From Candidatus Nitrosopumilus sp. (GTDB taxonomy: Archaea; Thermoproteota; Nitrososphaeria; Nitrososphaerales; Nitrosopumilaceae), in the NCBI GenBank assembly GCA_029864235.1, contig JAOTTW010000009.1, forward strand, positions 1 through 32,650: a DNA stretch of 32,650 nt, in the 5' to 3' direction. The notes beneath the pieces are model-generated. The model saw only the letters and a list, made by a program, of their open reading frames with translations, was not told the DNA's origin and made no database searches. Shown here one piece after another: positions 17,150 through 24,930 of the stretch. Each line of letters begins with the position of its first letter. Within the stretch, counting starts at the first letter, position 1. The position numbers and the translations under genes are program-made.

Positions 17150-18058
17150 TTAGTGCATATTGTTACTATCAGCAATAATTTTTTCGAATTCTTTAAAATT
17201 TATTTCCTCATGTTTTATGTTAGTCATATTCAATTTTGAATTTGAGTGAGATAAATCATTAAGATTTTCAATCATTAGCTCTTGCTCAAATATTTTCAGA
17301 ACATTTTTTATTTTTTCATAATCGTTGTCGTCCAGTTTTTTTATTACTGCACCCTTACCGGTAGTTGTTCCTTGTCTTGTGTAAATTATACCTCCCACCA
17401 TACCTGAACCAAACTGTTCACCAGGGGGACCCAAGTTAATCAGAATTCCATCTGACATGTATATTCCGGAATTAAATCCTGCTCCAAAGGTAACAAGATT
17501 TCCTCCTCTAGCTTGAGCCATCGCTCTTTCCATGCAGCCTTTTCTTACAAGTATATCTACTCCATGACTATAACTTGTTGATTGATTGTTTTGTCCAACA
17601 AGTTCTGTTGCTAATCCATCTATGACAAATTTTCCACAATATCCTTTGTCAGCTAATCCATTCTCTGCATGGCCCTTGACTGTCCATGTTCCATTAAAAT
17701 TGCAAAATGCGCCAAAGAAATTCCCAACATTTCCTTCCACAGTCAAGTTGAGTTCAACAGGGTCCAAATAACCCAACACGCCAATTCTATAAAGTGCCTT
17801 GGGGTTTCTTATGAGTATGTCAGTTTCTCCTTCTTCCACTTTTTTTCGAAGTATTGAGTTTGTTATGTTTTCATAAAGTATTGGCGAGCTGGCAATATCC
17901 CCAAATTTTTCAATTGCGGCAGTTTTGAGCCCATTTGGTAATATTATCCCGTACTTTTCATTGAGTTTGGTCTTCAGTAATTCAAATTCTCTATCAGTTC
18001 CTTTTTGCGAAATTTCTTGTGCTAATGACCTAATGTCATCTATATCCAGAGTAAACAT
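17150..18058 (-). CDS. Glutamate-synthase GXGXG-domain subunit
   Basis: A 302-residue protein, last gene of the four-gene GOGAT unit. From about residue 100 it shows the right-handed beta-helix of the GltB C-terminal domain (PF01493): ELNLTVEGNVGNFFGAFCNF, GTWTVKGHAENGLADKGYCG, SYSHGVDILVRKG, then GAGFNSGIYMSDGILINLG and FGSGMVGGIIYTRQG. In GltB this domain is structural and holds the catalytic domains together. As a separate protein it corresponds to GlxC of rhizobia, MgsB of N-methylglutamate synthase, or archaeal GltB-3. The N-terminal ~95 residues are helical and specific to stand-alone forms. It starts 4 bp after the amidotransferase gene. Confidence 0.85.
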   Translation of the reverse strand: MFTLDIDDIRSLAQEISQKGTDREFELLKTKLNEKYGIILPNGLKTAAIEKFGDIASSPILYENITNSILRKKVEEGETDILIRNPKALYRIGVLGYLDPVELNLTVEGNVGNFFGAFCNFNGTWTVKGHAENGLADKGYCGKFVIDGLATELVGQNNQSTSYSHGVDILVRKGCMERAMAQARGGNLVTFGAGFNSGIYMSDGILINLGPPGEQFGSGMVGGIIYTRQGTTTGKGAVIKKLDDNDYEKIKNVLKIFEQELMIENLNDLSHSNSKLNMTNIKHEEINFKEFEKIIADSNNMH

Positions 18059-18062
18059 TTTG

Positions 18063-18917
18063 TTAATTCCTGTAAAAGATCTTAGGTTTTCCCGGATGAG
18101 GAGTTTCTATTTTCTCAGTAGCACCTATCACATCTAAGGCAGACAGGTCAGTTGCCATGGCCCAAAAGGGTGGTTGTTTTTCTGTTCCTGGATTGTATCC
18201 TATTATTCCTTTTCTAGTACCAAACTTGTCACGTACGATAGCAAGCGAATCAGCCGTTGCTGCTATGTATGTAAATGGTCCATCTGCTCTTGATATAAAC
18301 TCGCGATGTGCCCTCTCCACATCTCCATGTTTTAGTATTTGACTTGCTATGAAAACTGCAATTACTTCAGAATCACTGTCTGTGTAAAAGCTATATCCCT
18401 CTAATTCCAGCATATCTCTTAACATGTTATAATTTGTAATTTCTCCATTATGCACAATTGCAACATCAGGTAAGATGGTAGTACTAAATGGATGAGTGTT
18501 GTACGGAGTAACTCTACTGCTAGTTGCAATTCTTAGATGGCCTATTCCATGAGATCCCGTAATTTGTCGTATGTTGTATTTTTTGTCTAGATCTTTTGCT
18601 AGTCCTACATCTTTAATTAACATCATTTTATTTTCAAGACTGTAAAAGGTACAATCTGCATCATCATACAAGCTTATCAAATTTTCATTTATTTTGTCAG
18701 TTGAAGAATTAATCTCATCACTGGTGAATTTTTCTCCATTGGCTCTAAAGCTCTTTATTCTAAAAGAATTACTAGAATTACTGTTATCGAATATTGCAAT
18801 ACCTGCACCATCTTGAGCTCTAATCTGCTGGCTTTCCATCATGTCTTGTAAGAGTGAGCCAACATGTGAATAACGGATATCTGCATCATCCATCATAATC
18901 CCACATATTCCGCACAT
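18063..18917 (-). CDS. Class-II glutamine amidotransferase subunit of GOGAT-type enzyme
   Basis: A 284-residue Ntn-hydrolase domain that would release ammonia from glutamine. It begins MCGICGIM, so Cys2 becomes the N-terminal nucleophile after Met removal. Other family blocks are GHLRIATSSRVTPYNTHPFS, VAIVHNGEITNYNMLRDMLE, the YTDSDSEVIA region, and DGPFTYIAATADSLAIVRDK. The overall pattern matches the stand-alone GlxB/MgsA class better than asparagine synthetase or GlmS. It lies directly against the upstream gene (stop at 18918) and 4 bp before the GXGXG gene. Compared with GltB, the amidotransferase is third rather than first in order. Confidence 0.88.
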   Translation of the reverse strand: MCGICGIMMDDADIRYSHVGSLLQDMMESQQIRAQDGAGIAIFDNSNSSNSFRIKSFRANGEKFTSDEINSSTDKINENLISLYDDADCTFYSLENKMMLIKDVGLAKDLDKKYNIRQITGSHGIGHLRIATSSRVTPYNTHPFSTTILPDVAIVHNGEITNYNMLRDMLELEGYSFYTDSDSEVIAVFIASQILKHGDVERAHREFISRADGPFTYIAATADSLAIVRDKFGTRKGIIGYNPGTEKQPPFWAMATDLSALDVIGATEKIETPHPGKPKIFYRN

Positions 18918-20066
18918 TTAATTTTCCTCCAAAATTACTTTCTCAAGGATTTTTTGTTTTTGTTGCTCATTTATTTGAATTTGTTTTTTACTTATGTGGT
19001 CGTCGAATATCTCTTCAAGGATTTGTGTGTATGTTTTGTCTACTCCCTCAAGCATGATATCTCCTTCCAAACTTGCCTTAATGTTTGAAGTTCTAAAATC
19101 ACTAGGAGAGAGATTGTGAAAATTGCTATACCCTAGAGCAGCAGGAATTCCTGTTAATTCATTTTTGGTAGCCATCATGTGATTGTATATTTTTTTAGCA
19201 GTAATTTCTTCATCAAAGAATTCTTCAGAATAATGACCAACTTTGGCAATCAACAGACTTGTGTCATAACCAATGACATCCGCACCCAGTCCTGCAACCT
19301 TTATTATTTTTCCAGTACTGTCCACATCTCCTGCAACAATTAAACATGCCCCATCATTTTCTTTTCCCTGATAAAACTCATTTATTGAAGCCCTAGCATC
19401 ATGTATGACAGATATTGCGTGTTTCTCTGCATATTTTTCGCTTTTTGTTATTTTTGCAGTATCAATTAAAATTCCATCTACTCCCAATTCCAACAATTGG
19501 GGGACATAATATGAGAAATTCTCATCTACCTCCACTATGACAGGACCCCAAAATTCTTTTCTAATTTTTTTTATTTTTTCAATGGTATTTGCATTGACAT
19601 ATTCTATTACGATTCCATCAGGATCAGATATTTGGTTGATGTCACTTATTATTTGAAAATGAGGGTATTTTCTTTCATCACATGGTTCATCTTTGGAAAT
19701 AATTCCTATCGTTGAATTACTGTCTGCTAAATCATTTAGTGCGAGATTCAGTGAATCTTTTGAACTTTGCGACAAGTCAAATTCTCCATAAAGCAATAGA
19801 GGTATCTTCAAGGTAACCTTTTGATCTCCTTTTCTTCCTATTTCTGTCCTAAGCTTGATTTTTTCTCGGTATGGATCAAACGGAGGCCTTGACAATTGAG
19901 CCCCAAGGGCCACTACATAATCCCACAAGCTTTCATCGCGGTTTTTGTTTCCACGTTTTTCTCTGATTGCTCTTATTGCATCATCCATAGACTCCTTTCT
20001 GACCGGCTCTGCATTGCAGAGCTCAATTATGGATTTTCTAATTATTGCTTTTTCATTTAGTCTCAA
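18918..20066 (-). CDS. Degenerate GOGAT-like barrel subunit
   Basis: A 382-residue protein encoded between the FMN subunit and the amidotransferase. The N-terminal third has WDYVVALGAQLSRPPFDPYR, recalling both the GltB central domain (AQVTNPPIDPIRE) and the start of archaeal FMN-domain proteins. The C-terminal part (GLGADVIGYDTSLLIAKVGH and GIPAALGYSNFHNLSPSDFR) follows the end of the FMN barrel. The FMN-site and [3Fe-4S] signatures of the active subunit (GQGAK, GGTGA, C-x5-C-x4-C) are missing. I infer a non-catalytic barrel, equivalent to the GltB central domain. Its ATG overlaps the upstream stop by 4 bp. Confidence 0.72.
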   Translation of the reverse strand: MRLNEKAIIRKSIIELCNAEPVRKESMDDAIRAIREKRGNKNRDESLWDYVVALGAQLSRPPFDPYREKIKLRTEIGRKGDQKVTLKIPLLLYGEFDLSQSSKDSLNLALNDLADSNSTIGIISKDEPCDERKYPHFQIISDINQISDPDGIVIEYVNANTIEKIKKIRKEFWGPVIVEVDENFSYYVPQLLELGVDGILIDTAKITKSEKYAEKHAISVIHDARASINEFYQGKENDGACLIVAGDVDSTGKIIKVAGLGADVIGYDTSLLIAKVGHYSEEFFDEEITAKKIYNHMMATKNELTGIPAALGYSNFHNLSPSDFRTSNIKASLEGDIMLEGVDKTYTQILEEIFDDHISKKQIQINEQQKQKILEKVILEEN

Positions 20067-21649
20067 GAATTCCCACCTTGTAAATTAAGTACAGCCATCG
20101 CATTCTCTATTCTTTGTTTGATTTTTGATACATAATCTGTTCCATCTAAAAATTTTAATTTTGAAATAATGCTGGTTAGCAAATCACTTACAACCAGATC
20201 ATCAGGATTCATGTCATGAATGCTTTTTCTTCCAAGTGATCCTGCGATATTTTCTAGCTCGGTTTTTGTTGTTTTGATGTAATTGAAGATTCCATCTGCA
20301 CTGTTTTCGACATCAAGTTTTTCATGAGAACCAGTAATTCCGGCAGGACAAATATCAGTATGGCATTCCTGAATAAGTGTACATCCCATTGCAAGAAGGA
20401 ATCCTGTACCAATTCCTACTCCGTCTGCTCCCAATGCAAGTACTTTTGCCACTCTTTCAGAGTCCCAAATACCGCCATTCATCAATAGCTTGAATCCGTC
20501 ATTGTCATGGGTCTTGTAATAATCTGCAATTGCGTTTCTTATTGGAAAAAGTGAAGCTATGGTGTTTATTCCAATATCTTCTCTTACTTCAAAGGGTGCA
20601 GCACCTGTACCTCCTGCCAATCCATCTACTGTTGCAGCATCGGCATACGATTTTAGAATTATTTCCATATCATCATAAATGCGTGAAGCGCCTACCTTCA
20701 CAATTATTGGCATTTCCCAATTGGTCAGTTCTCTGAGTTCTAAAACCTTGGCTACCAAGTCTTCAGGTCCCAAAATATCTAAATGTCTTGAAGGTGAATG
20801 TGCAGGTTTGTTTGGAAGTATTCCACGGTTTTCAGCAACTAGTTCTGTTACTTTGGAACCTGGAAGCAATCCACCATGTCCTATTTTAGCACCTTGGCCA
20901 ATTTTGATTTCAATTCCGTCTGCATTAAGAAGATATGAAGGATCCTTCCAAAATCTTCCAGATGCATACTGAACAACTAGAGGATATTTTCGTTGAAACA
21001 ATTTATCCATATCAATCCCATCCAAATTACTATCCTTTAGCAGTCGGTCTGTATATTGCAAGATTGAATCCCAATGAGATTTGGACAAATGTTCACGAGA
21101 TTTTTCAGAGCCATATACCTCCCATGGCAAAGCACCACCTTCACCGGTATTCATCAAAACTCTGATTCCATTTTCTGCAAGTCTGTTTAAGGCAAAATGT
21201 AATGCAATCTTTGCAGGTAACTTTACAGAGCCATAACTCATAGCTCCCACTGAAAATGGAACATCGGTTTTGATAATATTTTTAGAGTATCTTCCACCAA
21301 TTGTCAATGAAGTGTCTATATCAGAATTATCTTGTTGAATCGAATTTAATTTTGCATTCTTTATTCTTATATCTGGAAAATAGTCATTTGGTACATGAGC
21401 ACCCAAGCTAGCATAAGGAACATTTCCTTCTACTGCCTTTTGAGCATCAAGCAATAGATTTTTTAAGCTAGTAGCATGTCCAATTTCCTTTGCTGTTTTT
21501 TCCATGTTCCACCTAAAGTTCATAATGTCTTTTGATAGCGGCATTCTTTTTATTCCAAATTCATGTCTTATATATTCATTGGTAATGATAACCAATGACA
21601 ACCAATTTCTACCATAGTTTATATATTGGGTATTAGCTTGAAATGACAT
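20063..21649 (-). CDS. Glutamate-synthase FMN/[3Fe-4S] catalytic subunit
   Basis: A 528-residue synthase subunit, which would form glutamate from 2-oxoglutarate and glutamine-derived ammonia using electrons from ferredoxin or a similar donor. Visible motifs are MNTGEGG at 166-172, IKIGQGAKIGHGGLLPGSKV at about 248-267, HSPSRHLDILGPEDL, VDGLAGGTGAAPF at 341-353 for FMN and substrate, and C423-x5-C429-x4-C434 for a [3Fe-4S] cluster (CTLIQECHTDIC). The first ~85 residues differ from typical archaeal GltB and lack its two 4Fe-4S ferredoxin modules. It is the first gene of the operon and divergent from glnA, with a 100-bp gap. An NMG-synthase-type (MgsC) role cannot be excluded from sequence. Confidence 0.88.
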   Translation of the reverse strand: MSFQANTQYINYGRNWLSLVIITNEYIRHEFGIKRMPLSKDIMNFRWNMEKTAKEIGHATSLKNLLLDAQKAVEGNVPYASLGAHVPNDYFPDIRIKNAKLNSIQQDNSDIDTSLTIGGRYSKNIIKTDVPFSVGAMSYGSVKLPAKIALHFALNRLAENGIRVLMNTGEGGALPWEVYGSEKSREHLSKSHWDSILQYTDRLLKDSNLDGIDMDKLFQRKYPLVVQYASGRFWKDPSYLLNADGIEIKIGQGAKIGHGGLLPGSKVTELVAENRGILPNKPAHSPSRHLDILGPEDLVAKVLELRELTNWEMPIIVKVGASRIYDDMEIILKSYADAATVDGLAGGTGAAPFEVREDIGINTIASLFPIRNAIADYYKTHDNDGFKLLMNGGIWDSERVAKVLALGADGVGIGTGFLLAMGCTLIQECHTDICPAGITGSHEKLDVENSADGIFNYIKTTKTELENIAGSLGRKSIHDMNPDDLVVSDLLTSIISKLKFLDGTDYVSKIKQRIENAMAVLNLQGGNS

Positions 21650-21750
21650 GTTTTTACAAGATTACAAAGATTCTATACAAAATAATCTCGTAGATTTCAG
21701 TTTGAGCGATTATGGAAAAAGTCTTGGTTTGATAATTGTTGGAGAAGAAA
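21650..21750. promoter_or_regulatory. Shared divergent promoter region of GOGAT operon and glnA
   Basis: The only gap between the two divergent units. It contains an AT-rich core at about 21671-21685 (ctatacaaaataat). Read on the minus strand this gives a TATA-like box 24-32 bp before the GOGAT ATG. Read on the plus strand it would give a glnA mRNA with a leader of about 45-50 nt. A ggag purine run (21740-21743) precedes the glnA ATG and may be a ribosome-binding site. Joint control of both units is likely but inferred. Confidence 0.4.
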
Positions 21751-23250
21751 ATGAGTGATAATTCAAATCAAAATGTTGTAAAAGTATTAGATACAATAAA
21801 GAATGAAAAAATTGAATGGATAAGATTACAGTTTTGTGATCCCTTTGGAATACTACAACAGATTAGCGTTTCAAGTGAAGATATAACCGAAGAGGCATTT
21901 TCTCAAGGTTTGCCCAGATTAGATGGCAGTTCGATTAAAGGCTTCAAGGAGATTTATGATTCGGACATGCTACTATCTCCTGATCCTAATACATTTGCAA
22001 TAAATCCTGATTTTTTTGACATGGACTATCGTGAAAGAGAAAATACAGATTACAGCACCAAATCAGCACGGTTTTTTGTAAATATTCATGAAGGATATAC
22101 TGGAAAACGCTATTCCAGAGATTCACGATACATAGCAGAAAGAGCATGCGAGATTGCAAAAGAAGTAGGATTTGACAAGTGTTATTTTGGTCCAGAAGTT
22201 GAATTTTTCATTTTTGACAAGATTGTTCTAGGTCCAAGTCCAATGTCTACCATAAATTGGTCTGGAGGAACTGGTTATTCAATTGAATCAAGAGAGGCAC
22301 CGTGGTCGACGGATACTGGTAGTGGTTATCATATTCCAGTAAAGGGAGGATATTTCCCAGCTCCACCTGCTGATAGTCTTAATTGTGCCAGAGATGAAAT
22401 AGGGAGTACATTACACAGATATTTTGGAATTAAAATAGAAGCCCACCATCACGAGGTTGCAACTGCAGGACAAGGAGAGATACAGATGGAATTTGACGAA
22501 TTACTCCCAATGGCAGATAATGTAATTACAATGAAAAAGACTACAAAAGAGATAGCATCTAAACGTGGCAGAATTGCAAACTTTATGCCAAAACCATTAG
22601 AAGTGGATAATGGTTCAGCTATGCACATAAGCCAGAGTTTATGGAAGGAAGAAAATGGCAAAAAAATCAACACCTTTTATGATGCAAATGATGAGTATGC
22701 CGAATTAAGCCAGACTGCACTATATTACATTGGAGGACTGCTTGAGCATGCAGGATCCCTTTGCGCCATAACAAATCCAACTACTAACTCTTACAGGAGA
22801 TTAGTTCCTGGTTTTGAGGCACCCACAAATCTAGCATGGAGTAGAAGCAATAGATCTGCATGTATAAGGATTCCATCACATCACAAAAACATGGAAACTA
22901 GAAAAAGAATAGAATCTAGAATCCCTGATCCTAGCGCCAACATCTACTTGGCTCAATCAGCCATGCTGTTAGCTGGCCTTGACGGTATTAAAAAGAAGAT
23001 TCAACCTCCCGACCACGTAGATATGAACATTTACAAACTTTCTGAAGAAAAGAAACGTGAGATGGGAATTAAAAAACTACCTGTTGCTTTGCGAGAATCA
23101 ATTGCAGCATTAGAAAGTGATGATGAATACTTGCAGCCAGTATTTGCCAAAGATTTCCTTGAAGAATATTGTGAAATTAAAATGCATGAACACATCTCTG
23201 TATTTTCGTTGCCTTCCCCAAGGGAATTTTACTTGTATAGCAATGTATAA
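21751..23250 (+). CDS. glnA: Glutamine synthetase type I
   Basis: A 499-residue enzyme making glutamine from glutamate, ammonium and ATP, probably as a dodecamer. Family signatures are IEWIRLQFCDPFGILQQ, FDGSS-type (LDGSSIKGFKEIYDSDM), GPEVEFFIFD, HHEVATAGQGEIQMEFDELL, the HISQSL segment, and NPTTNSYRRLVPGFEAPTNL, then SRSNRSACIRIP. In place of the NLYDLP adenylylation loop of type I-beta enzymes it has MNIYKLSEEK, so adenylylation control is unlikely. ATG 21751 is chosen because ggag lies 8 bp before it; an in-frame TTG at 21736 is weaker. It is divergent from the GOGAT operon, so the two form a GS-GOGAT cycle. Confidence 0.95.
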   Translation: MSDNSNQNVVKVLDTIKNEKIEWIRLQFCDPFGILQQISVSSEDITEEAFSQGLPRLDGSSIKGFKEIYDSDMLLSPDPNTFAINPDFFDMDYRERENTDYSTKSARFFVNIHEGYTGKRYSRDSRYIAERACEIAKEVGFDKCYFGPEVEFFIFDKIVLGPSPMSTINWSGGTGYSIESREAPWSTDTGSGYHIPVKGGYFPAPPADSLNCARDEIGSTLHRYFGIKIEAHHHEVATAGQGEIQMEFDELLPMADNVITMKKTTKEIASKRGRIANFMPKPLEVDNGSAMHISQSLWKEENGKKINTFYDANDEYAELSQTALYYIGGLLEHAGSLCAITNPTTNSYRRLVPGFEAPTNLAWSRSNRSACIRIPSHHKNMETRKRIESRIPDPSANIYLAQSAMLLAGLDGIKKKIQPPDHVDMNIYKLSEEKKREMGIKKLPVALRESIAALESDDEYLQPVFAKDFLEEYCEIKMHEHISVFSLPSPREFYLYSNV

Positions 23251-23377
23251 TGACTATGATTGAATTTTGTATTTGTTGAGAATTCATCATAATTTTCTAT
23301 CTTTTTGAATCATCATCGTTTTTTACAAACTTGGAATCATCAAAATGTTTTTCATTTGTGAATGAGCATATTATGAT

Positions 23378-23743
23378 ATGCTTGAAAACAGAATCTTAGG
23401 ATACAATAATATTTGTGATAAAATAAAAATGGAAAACAAAGTTAGATTTGCTGGAGTAATCAATTCCAGAGGCCGATGGTTGCTGGAGGAATGAAAGAAA
23501 ATGTAGAACCACTTGAAAGTGAAAAAGATGACGAGATGATCTTCATGGGGTTAGCATTAAGAGTGAAAATGCGAAGAGTTTGACAAACAATTAGGACCTG
23601 TAAATTTTTCAATGATATTAAGAGAAAAAGGATTGGCCATGAGTTTTCCAATCAAACATGATGATATTTTGTATATTTTTTCAGAATCTGATTCAAACTA
23701 TGCCGAACTTCCATCAAAGATTACTAAAATTATACAAGAATAA
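23378..23743 (+). pseudogene. Frameshifted DUF6659-like gene
   Basis: From ATG 23378 the frame reads MLENRILGYNNICDKIKMEN, then KVRFAGVINSRGR. It shifts near 23474 to MVAGGMKENVEPLESEKDDE and LALRVKMRR, and shifts again near 23580 to FDKQLGPVNFSMILREKGLA, ending at 23743. The joined protein (~120 residues) has the same VxFxGVxNSxGR...P-L-x-S-E pattern as the intact gene at 28324-28710. Two frameshifts make a sequencing error unlikely. The remaining gap 23251-23377 shows nothing recognisable. Confidence 0.72.
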
Positions 23744-23853
23744 TTCTAGCGTCGTTTTTTTTACAGATGTTACATGTTACAAAATTTTAAAATCCACATT
23801 ACACTAAAACAAATATGAAATGAGAATTTTTAGATGAAAAGTGAAATAATTAG

Positions 23854-24336
23854 TTAGTCAGTAAAACTTCCGTATTCTTTTATTTTATGCATAGAAAATA
23901 TTATGCTAGGAATAACAGGTTCACCTTTTGGTTTAATTGTTTCAAGCCCTAAACCTTCATCTGCTACTTCTACGGACATCATTATGTTGATTATATCATC
24001 TCTATTGAATGGCAACATGGTTTGATTAACTATCACGTTTTTGTCGTCTTTAGTTCTAATGACTAAACGTACATTAGAGTGTGGAATATCTGTGCCATTT
24101 TTTCTTAACCAAATATCGACATATCTTGGTTCACTTCCTTTAGTTCTGCCTATCTGAGGTGCTGCTATAACTACATAAACACCTGATTCTGTAATGTGTA
24201 TATCTCCGGGGTTTTCATCTGATGTGTGTTCTATTCCACTTATTGCATCATTTTGATTGAGGGTGACTATTGTAGGTTTCGTAGTTTTTGGTCTTTGATC
24301 TTCGGTGCTAGATATTTGAGCAAAACTAATGGCCAT
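23854..24336 (-). CDS. C1q/TNF-like jelly-roll protein (paralogue of 15373-15867)
   Basis: A 160-residue protein with the same core as its paralogue: ESGVYVVIAAPQIGRTKGSE, IWLRKNGTDIPHSNVRLVIR, RDDIINIMMSVEVADEGLGL and GEPVIPSIIFSMHKI. A TATA-like stretch (attaaatattttt, 24361-24373 on the plus strand) lies about 25-37 bp before ATG 24336. I therefore prefer that start to the ATG at 24351. MAISFAQ at the N terminus is too short to be a signal peptide. It stands alone, convergent with the DUF6659-like remnant. Function unknown; the shared fold suggests an oligomeric binding protein. Confidence 0.65.
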   Translation of the reverse strand: MAISFAQISSTEDQRPKTTKPTIVTLNQNDAISGIEHTSDENPGDIHITESGVYVVIAAPQIGRTKGSEPRYVDIWLRKNGTDIPHSNVRLVIRTKDDKNVIVNQTMLPFNRDDIINIMMSVEVADEGLGLETIKPKGEPVIPSIIFSMHKIKEYGSFTD

Positions 24337-24523
24337 TAGTTTAAAGTGCATAATAAAGTAATTAAATATTTTTAAGAAGCAGAAAATTGCAAAACATATT
24401 TAATATATTAAGAAATTATTGTTTGAACATTAAATCTAACAATCTGATCAGAACCTAGTGAAATTTTCTCTTTAGCACCCTTTGATAAAAAATTAAACTA
24501 GTGTTTTAGAGTATTTGCGGTCT

Positions 24524-24739
24524 TTAGTTCCAAGGCTCTGGATAAATTGGTGCTAGTTCACATTTGCAGTCATCTCTTTTTCCACATTTTGGACAATTAC
24601 AATTACAAAACAACAATGATGAATTACATGTTATGCACTTTGTGTATTCTGCAGTCTTCTCGCAAGTTGCTTTTAGAAGACAATACTCAAAATTAAATTT
24701 GAAATCAATTTCCTTAACATTTGTGTGTTTTACAGACAA
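24524..24739 (-). CDS. 71-residue cysteine-rich zinc-ribbon-like protein
   Basis: A TTG-started small protein with eleven Cys. The arrangement is C20, C26, KC-x-x-C (ITKC/ITC region near 35-38), and a dense C-terminal block FCNCNCPKCGKRDDCKC. The latter contains a CPKCG knuckle typical of zinc ribbons. It probably binds one or two metal ions. It is divergent from nirA, sharing the 190-bp gap 24740-24930. The start is uncertain; a later initiation would keep the Cys block. Confidence 0.5.
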   Translation of the reverse strand: MSVKHTNVKEIDFKFNFEYCLLKATCEKTAEYTKCITCNSSLLFCNCNCPKCGKRDDCKCELAPIYPEPWN

Positions 24740-24896
24740 AATACTAACAATTGTTTATTTGTAATTTCATAATTTTTCCCAATCAATTTTTTTAATTTGG
24801 AAACTAAATTTAGTATGAGTCATCATTGGTAAGCATTGGTTTTAGATGGAGAATTCTACCAGAAAAGGTATGAAGAAATGAACGATCAATAATAAT

Positions 24897-24904
24897 CTTA
24901 AATC
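24897..24904 (+). promoter_or_regulatory. TATA-like box of the nirA gene
   Basis: cttaaatc lies 27-34 bp before TTG 24931, with no ribosome-binding site between. This fits a leaderless mRNA with a TTG start. Confidence 0.45.
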
Positions 24905-24930
24905 TAATATCGACGCATCTTTTATCATAC

